This document shows positions 19,297 through 28,132 of a stretch of 28,420 bases of DNA, in pieces. Position 1 is the stretch's first letter. Each line of letters begins with the position of its first letter. The notes below the pieces were generated by a model, which had not been told where the DNA came from, ran no database searches, and saw only the letters and a list, made by a program, of their open reading frames with translations. The DNA comes from Perkinsus marinus ATCC 50983. Its lineage: Eukaryota; Perkinsozoa; Perkinsida; Perkinsidae. The stretch lies in assembly GCF_000006405.1 (NCBI RefSeq), contig NW_003209803.1, positions 16,259 through 44,678 on the forward strand, in the 5' to 3' direction. A program made the position numbers and the translations under genes.

Positions 19297-22200
19297 TTGA
19301 TCCTTGTGATCTACCCGTCCGTCTACTCTGGTGGTCTATCGTCGATCTCTATTGTGATCTCTATCTCGACTACATATAGAACTGTATCTGATCTGTATTA
19401 TCTATGCATTCTATTAGTGAGTCGCCGCATTGTGTTATGCAGCTGTCGGATTATGGGCCTACTTCTAGTGAACGCTTTACACCTTTGCAATCTACTTCGC
19501 ACATCGAACCACCCTCCAGAAATTCTGAAATTTCTGGTATCTGTTTACGCCCATTGTCCGCACATTCTACCGGGATTTCCTACCGAACCTCTGCGTTCAC
19601 TATGTCGTCATCTATGCCTCAGCTTCTACCTGCTGGATCTAGCTCCAGCTCGGCAAGCTCATCTCCTTCAAGAAGGTGTTCTATGCTCCGCCATCGTTCT
19701 CTTCCCTCGAGAACACAAGAAGTTCGAGGCCGGTCTACAGATAGACAGATCACCGACAACCATTGAGATTCTAGAGCTGGACGTACTAGATGTTGCCAAT
19801 GGCTCTACCTTGTCAGTTCTCGGTAAAGTCGAGCTAGAGGTCGGATATGGCTCTACATTCGTCAAGGACTCCTTCCTTTTGGCCTCTAATGAACTCAGTA
19901 CTCCAGTCATCATTGGTTGTTCTACGATGGCTAAACTTCGTACCACTATAAGTCTATCGCCAGAAGGTATCCAAGTCATCATCGGTGGTTCTACTGGTTC
20001 ATCTAATGTTAACGCTCTAGATCTTCTAGATGGTCGCTTGTCTGTCAAGGAGATGGATTGGGCTAGGAAGGTTATGGTTATGCAGGTCAGTCACTACTCT
20101 AAGGTTGTGCCAAGTCTACGTGATCTATCGGTCAAGTCTTCGCTAACTATCGAGTCCCTTGCTAGAGCCAACTCTCTAAGTGGTCCGATTGGTCTTTATC
20201 AAGATCTCTATCACGATGCTAAGATTTATCCTACTAATGATATGTCTATTGGTATGGATGACACTCTACTCGTTGACGAATCGGATAGAGAGTCTACAAG
20301 CCGTGATCAACTACCCCCTTGGGACGCTATATCTAGGTCATGGGTCTACGACTCTAATGCTCCATTAGGTAGAGCCCATACTAAGGTCCCCTGGAGGGAT
20401 GATTCCCGTCCAGAGTATAATTTCTACTATGCTGCTAAACGTGGTCTAGCTTCTATAGCTAAACTCGACAAGGAGCGTCATTCTATGTTTGAAGTTGCTT
20501 TATCTCAGCTTATTGACAAGGGTTTCTGCTCTATTGTTTGTGATCTACGTCAGGGTATCAAGAAGCCTACCAAGTCTATGTGCTCTAAAGCATGGTCTAA
20601 GTTAACTAGTGGTACTATCTACGAAGGGTGTAATGTTCCTTTACCGGAGCACTATACGCCTTCACATCTAGTCTTCAGACCGTCGCATCCGAGTACTCCG
20701 TGTCGTATAGTTTTCGATTTCCGATCTCTAAATCGACACTCTTTACGTGGTGGTTATCCTCAAAACCACCTAGTTGGTAGTCTATTGGCGATACGTTCTA
20801 ATCGGTACTTCGTCGCGGGCGACCTCTCTAAAGCATTCTGTAGAATGCAGAGCGATTCTAATGACGTTCCTTATGTTGGCTACACTTGTATTGGGTCATA
20901 TGTCGTATTATGGTCTAGAGTCGCATTCGGTTCTAGTGCTGCTCCGTGCCAACTAGATGCGTCTATGGAAGATATTACTCTAGAGATTAATGCCCTGTCG
21001 AAGCTTGCTGCGAAGTTTCCGGCGTCTACCGTGACTATCGCTGACCTGTGTCGAGAAGAGGTAGAAGCTTGTCTTCTACGTCCTTCTGACACTGCGTATG
21101 ACTACCTACTTAGAGCTCCTCCTATATCTAAGAAGGTTACTCTTATCAAGTTTGTTGATGATATCTATGCCGGCGGTTCTACCCAAATTGAGGCTCGTCG
21201 GAACTATGATCTAGTGTCATATATGTGCAACGGTCACGATTTTCCGGTGGAAGTTCTAAAGAGTTATGACAATTGGTCTACTCCGAATGATGGTCTAGCT
21301 CTAATGAAACGTCAACATCTACTGGGTTATGACTGTTGCACCAAGGACGATGTCTTCTATTGCTCCTTTAGCGGCTCTATTCCTGGTAATGACTTAATTA
21401 CCAAACGACAGTCGTGTGGCATTCTCGCCAGTTTCTATGATCCTCTTGGTTTGCTCGTCGAGCATGACATGCAGGGGAGATCTATATGGAGAGATATTAA
21501 TAAATCTACTCCAACGGATTGGGAAGCTGCTATTCCTCTATCTATGACTAAGGCTGTCGTCGAGTGGGCAACACTCTCTAAAACTCTGGCTGAATCTAAG
21601 GCTCTAACTCGTCATGTACGTCTAGATCAACCGCTGCTTCTAAGTACTGATGCATCCAACAACGCTTGGGGGGCAGACTTACGTTCTCTCGGTGATCTAT
21701 CTGTACGTATTGCTGGTCGAGGCGGTCTATTCAATGCCAGTAACCTTGCTTGGAGTATTCCGAGGAAAGAACTAGATGCACTCCATCGAGGTCTATTGTG
21801 GGTGAAATCTCTATCACCCTACTTGCCTATTGTCACGCATTATGGTGAACTTCAAGCACCTCTGAATGTGCTCTACCCTCAACCTCAAGATCATGTTCTA
21901 ACTGTCGCTGTTGACTCTGAGGTAACGGTCTATCGGTTGAGGAAGCCTTCTAATGATGATAAGTTACCGGCGCCGGAACGACGCCGTTTGGCTGCCATTC
22001 GTCAATTATGCTCTGATCTACGAGCGTGCGTCAAACACGTGCCGTCTAGTTGTAATGCCTCTGACTCTATCTCTAGGTGTACTCTATCTAAGAAGTTTGA
22101 TGTTACTCTATTATCATCATCCCTAGAAGACGGATCTGTTATGTATGATCCCTCTATGACTTACGCGACCTCTACTAAGGACGCGGGGTACCCTCATGGT

Positions 22201-24801
22201 TCTCCTAGCGCGACCTCTACTGAGGACGCGGGGTACGCCCAAACCCCTTATGACGCGACCTCTACTGAGGACGCGGGGTACGCTCTGGTGGCCTCTGCTC
22301 TAGACGACGACTTCTGCTATCTCGAGTCTATCACTATTGATGATCTTCCGGTCTCACCACCTGATGCATCTACATCTGCTCATGCTAAGGTTATGTTGGT
22401 TAACTGTGATGGCCTTGATCTACCTAATATATCTGGTCTAGATCTATCTGATGTCGAGAAGGAAGAACTAAGACTTCTTCTCGAGTTCGTTGATACTACT
22501 AGAGGTATGTCTAATGCTCCTGAGTCCACCTTGGATAATATTGAGTTCAAGCAACGTCTAACTGTTTGTGCTCGTCGGTGCCAATCTAATGACGCCGATC
22601 TTTCTAAGTTCCGAGACTATCTAGAAGGCAAGGTTTCTCGTGGATCTATTGGTCTTCGACAGACGGTCTTTCAACGTATGTCTAAGCACTGTTCGCTAGA
22701 CAATGATGGTCTCATTCGTCAACGGCGCTGGTATAGTTCTAATAATAATACTGATCCTGAAGACGGTGGCACTATTTATCTTGGTAACTCTAGCTATGCA
22801 TACCAAGTGCTATGTATCCTTTGCGGTATCTATCATTATCTCTATGGCCACCCAGGGAAGCGTCGTCTACGATCTATTCTACAGAGGAAGTTTACTGCTA
22901 GAGGTATATGTGTTGCTGTGCGCAAGACCACATCTAGTTGTAGTTTGTGTCTCCGTGCCAGATCTACTAAGTCTATCAAGTATCTAAACTCTGACGTTCA
23001 AGACATGGTTACAACACAACTATGGCAGTTGGTGGGCGTTGATATTGATGGTCCTTATGGTAAGCCACCCCAACAACGATATCTACGACAAAACTCTACT
23101 TCTTCTCAAGCCTCTAATAGTTCGATTGGTGATGGTAAGCTCGATCCCTCTAAGGACTATTATCTACTAGTGTGTCAAGACGCTGTTAGTGGTTTCATTG
23201 TCGCTAGAGCTATGCGCAACACTAAGTCCACTACTGTTGCTAATACACTACATTCAGTCTTCTGTGAGCACGGCAGTCCATCTGTAGTTATTAGTGATCG
23301 AGATGTCTTTTCTATCTTGACTAGGTCGGTACGCTCTGTTCTAAACAAACACGGTATTAGACAGTATACTCTACCCGGCTATAGTCAACATCTCTCCTTC
23401 TGGGAAAGATCTCATCGAGATCTAGTTCAAACATCTAGAGCTATATTGGCGTCAAGTGCTACACCTGAAGACTACATCTTCAGTTATCTTCTAGCCGTTC
23501 GTTGCTATAATAGCACCCCTAGGCACTGGTCTACGCTGAGTCCATGCGCCCTACATTATGGTTACGGGCAACGTCTACCCGGTGACCCTCCGTCTGACTT
23601 CCCCTCTATCGATTGGGACAAGCTCGAGGTCAAATATCTGAGCGTTGACTACCTGCCCTATGTTCGATCCTTGTTGCCGGTTCTATCAGACCAACAAGAA
23701 AAGATGAAGGTCACAGTTCAAGAGTACGTCGATGCTTGGAAGCTAAAACAAGCCGCTCTTCGCGAGCGTTCTATTAAAGATACTCCTCAAGATTATCAAC
23801 TGGCACTCTACGATCTTGTCTATATCAGCGAGTGTGCCGATCATTCTCTTGGTGGTCATCTATCCCTCAAATGGCGAGGGCCTCTAACGATTGCTAAGCT
23901 ATGCGGTACATCTATGGTTTATCTCTTTGACGGTATTGTACTACCATCTGACTATGGCGGTAATCTAAAGGTCTCTGATGATAAGACTACTCTAGAAGGT
24001 GGCCCTGGGGTCTCTTCTCTCATCTACGCCTCCGTCAAGAACCTGGTACCCGCACGTGCTCTACAATCTCTAATCTATGATCACTACGAGAAAGGCCTAA
24101 GAGTTTATCAGGACGAGGAAGGTAACTTCGATACTTTCCCTGCTAGCGGTGATGGTTCGGATCAGTCTAAGATTATTCTGAGACGAGTCGGACAACGATC
24201 TTCTAGTAACCATCAACATCGACAAGAAGACTCTACCATTTTGCCTGGTTGTGAAGATGTCCCTCTAGATCCATCTAATCAGGTCACATCAAGTCCCTCC
24301 TCATCAATTGACGGAGTACCTCTATCTCCCCCACATGATGATCTACTTGATGCCACTGAAGACTATGAAGTTGGTACCAATCTACGTTCGTCTCCATCAA
24401 GACTACCGGTATCATCAACACATCCGTCTTCAACCGTTGAGACCATTACCCCGGCTAGACAGGAGACATCAGCTTCAACTAGACGTGTGGATAATGTTCT
24501 AGTGTTTGGTAAACCTATTCCATCATCTATCACACCTCACAAGGGTTGGTTGGTTATCTCAAATGATACATCGATTTATCGTGGATTGGCTTCTATTGAA
24601 TGCTATACTGTCAACTCGGATTCTTTATGTCTAAGCCCTGTTACTCTCGTGACAGATATATCTGGTGCGTTGTCCACTTCCAATGAGGTTCTCTACGAGG
24701 TGTCTCGCACTAAGGTGATTTATATAACGTCCTCTACCAGACCTCTAACACGCTCTCTTCTAGAACGTACTAGGAATCTGCTAGATCGGCTACAACTCTA
24801 A
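19297..24801 (+). CDS. pol: BEL/Pao-type LTR-retrotransposon polyprotein (PR-RT-RH-IN)
   Basis: One open frame of 1834 codons, counted from a TTG at 19297; the first in-frame ATG is 19453. Protease-like region at residues 150-235 (VEVGYG-type strands, PVIIGCSTM), without a clear DTG. RT: CRIVFDFRSLN (469 on), GDLSKAFCRMQ (Asp 509) and the active site FVDD (619-622). RNase H: LSTDASNNAWGAD (Asp 785). Integrase zinc finger: H1180, H1185, C1215, C1218. Integrase core: VGVDIDGP (D1249/D1251), ISDRD (D1334) and FWERSH (E1370), so exactly 35 residues separate the second Asp and the Glu. A WRGP-type C-terminal block follows (about 1525), then a Ser/Thr/Pro-rich tail. The Pao family is supported by the RT-RNaseH-H2C2-IN order, FVDD and overall look. 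It would encode a self-copying element; no internal stop suggests recent activity. TCTA is greatly over-represented throughout. Confidence 0.9.
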   Translation: MILVIYPSVYSGGLSSISIVISISTTYRTVSDLYYLCILLVSRRIVLCSCRIMGLLLVNALHLCNLLRTSNHPPEILKFLVSVYAHCPHILPGFPTEPLRSLCRHLCLSFYLLDLAPARQAHLLQEGVLCSAIVLFPREHKKFEAGLQIDRSPTTIEILELDVLDVANGSTLSVLGKVELEVGYGSTFVKDSFLLASNELSTPVIIGCSTMAKLRTTISLSPEGIQVIIGGSTGSSNVNALDLLDGRLSVKEMDWARKVMVMQVSHYSKVVPSLRDLSVKSSLTIESLARANSLSGPIGLYQDLYHDAKIYPTNDMSIGMDDTLLVDESDRESTSRDQLPPWDAISRSWVYDSNAPLGRAHTKVPWRDDSRPEYNFYYAAKRGLASIAKLDKERHSMFEVALSQLIDKGFCSIVCDLRQGIKKPTKSMCSKAWSKLTSGTIYEGCNVPLPEHYTPSHLVFRPSHPSTPCRIVFDFRSLNRHSLRGGYPQNHLVGSLLAIRSNRYFVAGDLSKAFCRMQSDSNDVPYVGYTCIGSYVVLWSRVAFGSSAAPCQLDASMEDITLEINALSKLAAKFPASTVTIADLCREEVEACLLRPSDTAYDYLLRAPPISKKVTLIKFVDDIYAGGSTQIEARRNYDLVSYMCNGHDFPVEVLKSYDNWSTPNDGLALMKRQHLLGYDCCTKDDVFYCSFSGSIPGNDLITKRQSCGILASFYDPLGLLVEHDMQGRSIWRDINKSTPTDWEAAIPLSMTKAVVEWATLSKTLAESKALTRHVRLDQPLLLSTDASNNAWGADLRSLGDLSVRIAGRGGLFNASNLAWSIPRKELDALHRGLLWVKSLSPYLPIVTHYGELQAPLNVLYPQPQDHVLTVAVDSEVTVYRLRKPSNDDKLPAPERRRLAAIRQLCSDLRACVKHVPSSCNASDSISRCTLSKKFDVTLLSSSLEDGSVMYDPSMTYATSTKDAGYPHGSPSATSTEDAGYAQTPYDATSTEDAGYALVASALDDDFCYLESITIDDLPVSPPDASTSAHAKVMLVNCDGLDLPNISGLDLSDVEKEELRLLLEFVDTTRGMSNAPESTLDNIEFKQRLTVCARRCQSNDADLSKFRDYLEGKVSRGSIGLRQTVFQRMSKHCSLDNDGLIRQRRWYSSNNNTDPEDGGTIYLGNSSYAYQVLCILCGIYHYLYGHPGKRRLRSILQRKFTARGICVAVRKTTSSCSLCLRARSTKSIKYLNSDVQDMVTTQLWQLVGVDIDGPYGKPPQQRYLRQNSTSSQASNSSIGDGKLDPSKDYYLLVCQDAVSGFIVARAMRNTKSTTVANTLHSVFCEHGSPSVVISDRDVFSILTRSVRSVLNKHGIRQYTLPGYSQHLSFWERSHRDLVQTSRAILASSATPEDYIFSYLLAVRCYNSTPRHWSTLSPCALHYGYGQRLPGDPPSDFPSIDWDKLEVKYLSVDYLPYVRSLLPVLSDQQEKMKVTVQEYVDAWKLKQAALRERSIKDTPQDYQLALYDLVYISECADHSLGGHLSLKWRGPLTIAKLCGTSMVYLFDGIVLPSDYGGNLKVSDDKTTLEGGPGVSSLIYASVKNLVPARALQSLIYDHYEKGLRVYQDEEGNFDTFPASGDGSDQSKIILRRVGQRSSSNHQHRQEDSTILPGCEDVPLDPSNQVTSSPSSSIDGVPLSPPHDDLLDATEDYEVGTNLRSSPSRLPVSSTHPSSTVETITPARQETSASTRRVDNVLVFGKPIPSSITPHKGWLVISNDTSIYRGLASIECYTVNSDSLCLSPVTLVTDISGALSTSNEVLYEVSRTKVIYITSSTRPLTRSLLERTRNLLDRLQL
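19404..19766 (+). CDS. Alternative N-terminal frame of the BEL/Pao polyprotein
   Basis: This frame starts with a proper ATG at 19404 and encodes a hydrophilic Ser/Pro-rich sequence (MHSISESPHCVMQLSDYG..), more protein-like than the overlapping main frame, whose first 50 residues are a low-complexity I/S/L/V run. A GT..AG interval (19537-19672, 136 nt) would join this frame to the main frame in phase at ..EIS|EGVLCSAIVLF. Alternatives are a programmed frameshift in the overlap or a start at ATG 19453 in the main frame. Treat it as the likelier start of the protein, not as proven. Confidence 0.4.
   Translation: MHSISESPHCVMQLSDYGPTSSERFTPLQSTSHIEPPSRNSEISGICLRPLSAHSTGISYRTSAFTMSSSMPQLLPAGSSSSSASSSPSRRCSMLRHRSLPSRTQEVRGRSTDRQITDNH
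22165..22281 (+). repeat. In-frame triplicate 27-bp repeat within pol (45-bp period)
   Basis: Copies at 22165-22191, 22210-22236 and 22255-22281 encode ATST(K/E)DAGY, separated by two different 18-bp spacers. It lies between the RNase H and the H2C2 finger, in the expected linker, and keeps the frame. The DNA is GC-richer than its surroundings. Confidence 0.93.
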
Positions 24802-25172
24802 AGGTATTGGGGTTGCTGGCTCTAATTCGTGACTCCCTCGCTGTCGCGGTTCTAGTGATGTGTATGCGTGCATCTATCTATATCGTCATATTTCTAGCAC
24901 CTAACGTTCTAGTATTATGTAGATTATTGGTATATCTATAGAGCAGTGTCTGGTAGTTTCTATCTCTATTCGATGATTATCAACATGCGCTGTCTAATTG
25001 TGCCGGTGAAGTCGATATTGTATCTTGCGCCACCTTGCGCCGCGATGATCTATTTTAGCTATAAGATAGTTCATTGTCCATTCTAGAGTTGAGAACTATT
25101 GTAGTTTGTGATCTATTCCAGTACGCTTTCTACTTCCTTGTACGTTCATAGATTTCTAGTTGTCTCACCTCT
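24802..25172 (+). other. Spacer between pol and ORF2, TCTA-rich
   Basis: 371 bp with no coding sequence. It contains 16 TCTA tetranucleotides by hand count (about 1.4 expected), so the bias of the flanking ORFs is not confined to codons. CCACCTTGCGCCGCG near 25030 is a small GC-rich island. It could hold a promoter or splice acceptor for ORF2; I see no diagnostic motif. Confidence 0.8.
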
Positions 25173-26096
25173 ATGATCAGCGAGTTCTATCCATTGGTAA
25201 CGCCATCTAATGCGGTTCTAGAGGAAGCAAGGAAGGCTATCTGGGCTAAGAGTCCGGAAAGCTTATCTTTCAACGTGATCTGTCTACCAAGTTTACAGAT
25301 CTACAAGGCCCCTACCTCTAACGTTATCACTGGTGGTCTAGTCTTTAGACGTCTAGCTATAGTCAATGGGTATAATCTATGTCTACATAGTTTACCTTAC
25401 CTGCCCACCATCTCTAATGATATGTTCACCCTCTATGAGAAGTCTATCTGCAATCTAAAGATGCTGAATTCTATCCGTATAGATAGAGTAGTATGGCTAT
25501 CTATACCACAAGATCTAAGGACATTCATCTCCACTGGTGAGCTAAGGCCTTCTGAGGAAGTTCCTCTACAGGAGGATCCCCTCTATACTGGTAATTTCAT
25601 CTATCCGACTAAGCCGTCGAACGTTATCGTCAGTGTCGGTCAATTTCTAAGGTTGATGGTTACGCTAGGTCTATTATCATTCGTCTATAGAGATGTTGAG
25701 ATTCTGCACGAGCTACCTCTATTGACCAAGACACCACTCTCTACTGATCTATCAAGTGTGGGCCCTCTAGGCAATGTGTTATATTATAGTGCTCTACGCA
25801 TCTCAGCACTATATAAAAACTGCCTATTGCCTTCTATTTTCTATAAGGATGGTAATTCTACTGTTCTGGAATCTATGGACCTAGACTCTAGTTCTAGGGA
25901 CCCTAAGGCTCTAGGTGGACGGAGCGCTCCTCCCTTTTCGCTTTTTTTGCGCGCTGGGGGAGGGGCCCCGGGCGCGCGCATAATAGACGGAGTAAGCTCA
26001 CAGCAAAAATGTATCCGCGCGAGGCCGATTTCCTTATCTGTATTAAGGATCACCCTGAAACTAGTACCAATCGACTCCTCTCGTCGAGCTGAGTAA
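25173..26096 (+). CDS. ORF2 downstream of BEL/Pao pol, unknown function
   Basis: 307 codons from ATG 25173. I do not recognise the family. Residues 1-246 share the TCTA bias and codon style of pol; they are mixed polar/hydrophobic with hydrophobic runs (SVGQFLRLMVTLGLLSF near 150-168) that might be a membrane segment or a buried helix, and no signal peptide or metal motif is evident. From about residue 247 (nt 25911) composition changes abruptly into a GC-rich dispersed repeat (see 25911-26104), so the last 61 residues are probably read-through and the original C-terminus is lost or replaced. Position and signature suggest a third gene of the same element (in some BEL/Pao and other LTR elements an extra ORF lies here), but no envelope-like features are demonstrated. 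Confidence 0.55.
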   Translation: MISEFYPLVTPSNAVLEEARKAIWAKSPESLSFNVICLPSLQIYKAPTSNVITGGLVFRRLAIVNGYNLCLHSLPYLPTISNDMFTLYEKSICNLKMLNSIRIDRVVWLSIPQDLRTFISTGELRPSEEVPLQEDPLYTGNFIYPTKPSNVIVSVGQFLRLMVTLGLLSFVYRDVEILHELPLLTKTPLSTDLSSVGPLGNVLYYSALRISALYKNCLLPSIFYKDGNSTVLESMDLDSSSRDPKALGGRSAPPFSLFLRAGGGAPGARIIDGVSSQQKCIRARPISLSVLRITLKLVPIDSSRRAE

Positions 26097-26104
26097 TATG
26101 GTAA
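25911..26104. repeat. Dispersed repeat R, copy 1
   Basis: Starts with CTAGGTGGA, has a GC-rich G/C tract and a T-run, then CTCACAGCAAAA, a GCCGATTTC block, and ACCAATCGACTC followed by CTGAGTA.TATGG. The same ordered blocks are in copy 2 (27091-27279). On the minus strand a frame here reads ESIGTSFRVIL and FCCEL, matching copy 2's ESIGNTFKTVL and FCCE; about 19 of 34 aligned residues are identical, but copy 2 has stops. It may be a decayed coding tail or a non-coding repeat. Confidence 0.75.
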
Positions 26105-26201
26105 AAGAATTTCTCCAATATTATGAGCCATTTTCGAGAAATAACCGATTTAGTCTTTTTCCATTCAATGTAGGGAGGCATGACATGAGAGCACTGTATC
26201 A

Positions 26202-26430
26202 GCAATCAGTCTAGTCCAGTAGGTCGTGGGCGTGCGCTGTCACACGGGAGACCCAGGTTCGAATCTGGGCTGAGGTATATTCCGGAATAAATTCCCGTAC
26301 TCGGAGTAGGTCAGTGGATTGGGTGTTACAGCGATAAGTGCAACGGCAATCAGTAGGATAGTGTCCGTGAGGTCGTGGGTGAGCACCCAGCCAGTGTCTA
26401 AGTAGGTTTGAACTGGTCTGAGCACCAAGC
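26202..26430 (+). repeat. Dimeric tRNA(Asp)-like module (SINE head)
   Basis: Unit 1: box A TAGTCCAGTAGG at 26212, GTC in the anticodon region (GCTGTCACACGGGAGACC closely resembles tRNA-Asp), box B GGTTCGAATCT at 26256, 44 nt apart. Unit 2 begins 144 bp later with the same GCAATCAGT lead (26346) and AGGTCGTGGG, with a diverged box B GGTTTGAACTG. The acceptor stem does not pair and the T-loop is one base too long, so it is not a functional tRNA. Confidence 0.7.
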
Positions 26431-26461
26431 GTCATTGTTGAAGCATTACATTTCATGTAGG

Positions 26462-26535
26462 TAGTGTGGTGTGATGGTTAGTCTCCAGGTTGGTCATGCC
26501 GGTGATCCAGGTTCAAATCCTGGCAATTTGAAATT
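26462..26535 (+). repeat. tRNA-like module B
   Basis: Box A-like TGGTGTGATGG at 26467 and box B GGTTCAAATCC at 26510 (43 nt). The T-arm is perfect (CCAGG-TTCAAAT-CCTGG), but the acceptor stem does not pair. Likely Pol III promoter of a short interspersed element. Confidence 0.6.
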
Positions 26536-26704
26536 TAGAATTTTGTCAGTGATGGTTTCTCAGTCACTCTATTGGGTAGTATTGTTTGCACCTTGCTTAG
26601 TGTAGTGCTCAGTATTATTATTTATGTCGATACATGGCAGTGATTTAACGTTGCATAGCACAGTAGAACCTGACGACTTCCAATGAACAACAATATATTC
26701 AAGT

Positions 26705-26954
26705 AGACGATAGTGTAGTGGTTAGGGCTCATGTTTCCCATTCTCGAGGTCTCAGGTTCGAATCCCAGAAGGTCCGTGCGGGGCCCCACGCCAGTGGGGC
26801 GCACGGACCCCTCAGTGCCTACAGCCTTGCGATTCCCCTCCGAAAGCTCCAAGTAATGCGCGACAGCGCAACCAGCTGCAGTACCCTGAGCAACCGACAC
26901 GACACAGCTAACACTGCGCAACCATCGGAGCAGACAATACGGCCGATGGTTGCG
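26705..26954 (+). ncRNA. tRNA-headed structured RNA element, copy 1
   Basis: Box A TAGTGTAGTGG (26711) and box B GGTTCGAATCC (26755), 44 nt apart. Directly after the tRNA-like part is hairpin 1 (26771-26809): 10-bp stem GGTCCGTGCG/CGCACGGACC, a GGG bulge and an inner CCCCAC-GCCA-GTGGGG. Hairpin 2 (26857-26870) is TGCGC-GACA-GCGCA. Hairpin 3 (26917-26954) has perfect 12-bp arms CGCAACCATCGG/CCGATGGTTGCG with a 14-nt loop. The element at 28136 has the same order. This is either a Pol III SINE or a novel structured RNA; promoter boxes are internal, so no external promoter is needed. Confidence 0.65.
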
Positions 26955-27090
26955 AGGAGAACACCGACAAGGAGGACTAGCCAGCACTAGTGACGAGTCT
27001 CACAATAGCGTAGCACAATCTGAAAAGTCGGGCTGCTGCTGCTACTAGCATGGTGCCAACGCAGTGCACCGATCAGGCACCACACCGGTG

Positions 27091-27279
27091 CTAGGTGGAG
27101 GAAATTTTTTTTTCGCGTTACTTTTTTCGGGCGAGCGGGGAGGGACCCGCGCGCCTATATGAGCAATTTTACTCACAGCAAAATCACACCCTTTTGGAGC
27201 CGATTTCGAAACTGAGCCTCAGAACCGTCTTGAAAGTGTTACCAATCGACTCGGTTGCTCCTTCTGAGTACAATGGTGC
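27091..27279. repeat. Dispersed repeat R, copy 2
   Basis: Begins CTAGGTGGAGG, then T-runs and a G/C-rich tract, ACTCACAGCAAAA, GGAGCCGATTTC, TGAAAGTGTTACCAATCGACTC and CTGAGTACAATGG, collinear with 25911-26104. The minus frame YSEGATESIGNTF..EIGSKRV is open until TGA, then FCCE and a further stop. Confidence 0.75.
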
Positions 27280-27378
27280 TACTCTCGGGTCAGTTTATAG
27301 ATTTCCTGACGAGTAATTGGGGATTAAAGATTTTTGTTCATAGTGACCTCGTCATTTAGGTACGACAGTGCTTGTCAG

Positions 27379-27452
27379 TTGATCTGGCGCAGTGGTAAGG
27401 GCGCGCGCTCTCCACCGGAAGGTCCCGGGTTCGAGTCCCGGGGAGGGATAAA
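27379..27452 (+). repeat. tRNA-like module D
   Basis: Perfect box A (TGGCGCAGTGG, 27385) and box B (GGTTCGAGTCC, 27428) 43 nt apart; the T-arm CCGGG-TTCGAGT-CCCGG is intact. The acceptor 3' strand GGAGGGA finds only partial partners upstream, so I do not call a functional tRNA. Confidence 0.6.
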
Positions 27453-27756
27453 TTGTCTCATGATCAGTTAATATACTAAATGATATAGTTATGTTTTATA
27501 TATACAATTTCGTGGCGCGTGAGAAGTATATGCAACCAGTAGTACCATTATTCTACTTGTATATATACAGTCTGTGGGTGTTTACGAGTCGAGTGGTAGT
27601 GCTGAGGGTGAGTTGATGTTGGATACAGAACGAGGGGGTCGAGTGTAGTTTCGAGGAATGCACTGTAGTAATCACCAGGTTAGAGTGGGTATTAGCAGTC
27701 ATGGCTGTCCTGTTCAAAGTTTTCGGGTGTCATCATTACGCGTGTCATGCACAGTC

Positions 27757-27830
27757 AGCATGGTCTAATAGGTTAGGATGCACGTCTTCCACTGCGTAGA
27801 TCCAGGTTCGAATCCGGGTGAATGTACTTT
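27757..27830 (+). repeat. tRNA(Glu)-like module E
   Basis: Box A region TGGTCTAATAGGTTAGGATGC (27761) resembles tRNA-Glu, with TTC in the anticodon area, box B GGTTCGAATCC (27805), 44 nt apart. The T-stem has one mismatch and the anticodon loop is too long. Some similarity in the following body (GTCAGTGAATGGGTTG) to the body after module 1 (GTCAGTGGATTGGGTG near 26312) suggests a shared family. Confidence 0.6.
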
Positions 27831-27997
27831 TCCTACATTGAGTAAGACCCGAGATAGGCTTGATGCACGGTGGCGTGAGTCAGTGAATGGGTTGGAACAG
27901 TGTCTCAAGGGCCTGGGCAGGCAGTGAACCACCATCCAGATTATCTTACGGCTCTGAGATCGGAGCAGCCCATTACACAGTACTAATTTTTATATCG

Positions 27998-28070
27998 GTG
28001 ATAGTCTAATGGTTAGTGCAGCGGACTCCAATGCGGACAACCCAGGTTCGATTCTCGGCAACAGACTATA
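27998..28070 (+). repeat. tRNA-like module F
   Basis: Box A TAGTCTAATGG (28002) and box B GGTTCGATTCT (28045), 43 nt apart. Stems are degenerate. Confidence 0.55.
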
Positions 28071-28132
28071 AATATATTTTCTCTGGTCGACAGAAAAACA
28101 GCATACCAGTTAGTAGTATTGAATGAGGTGTG

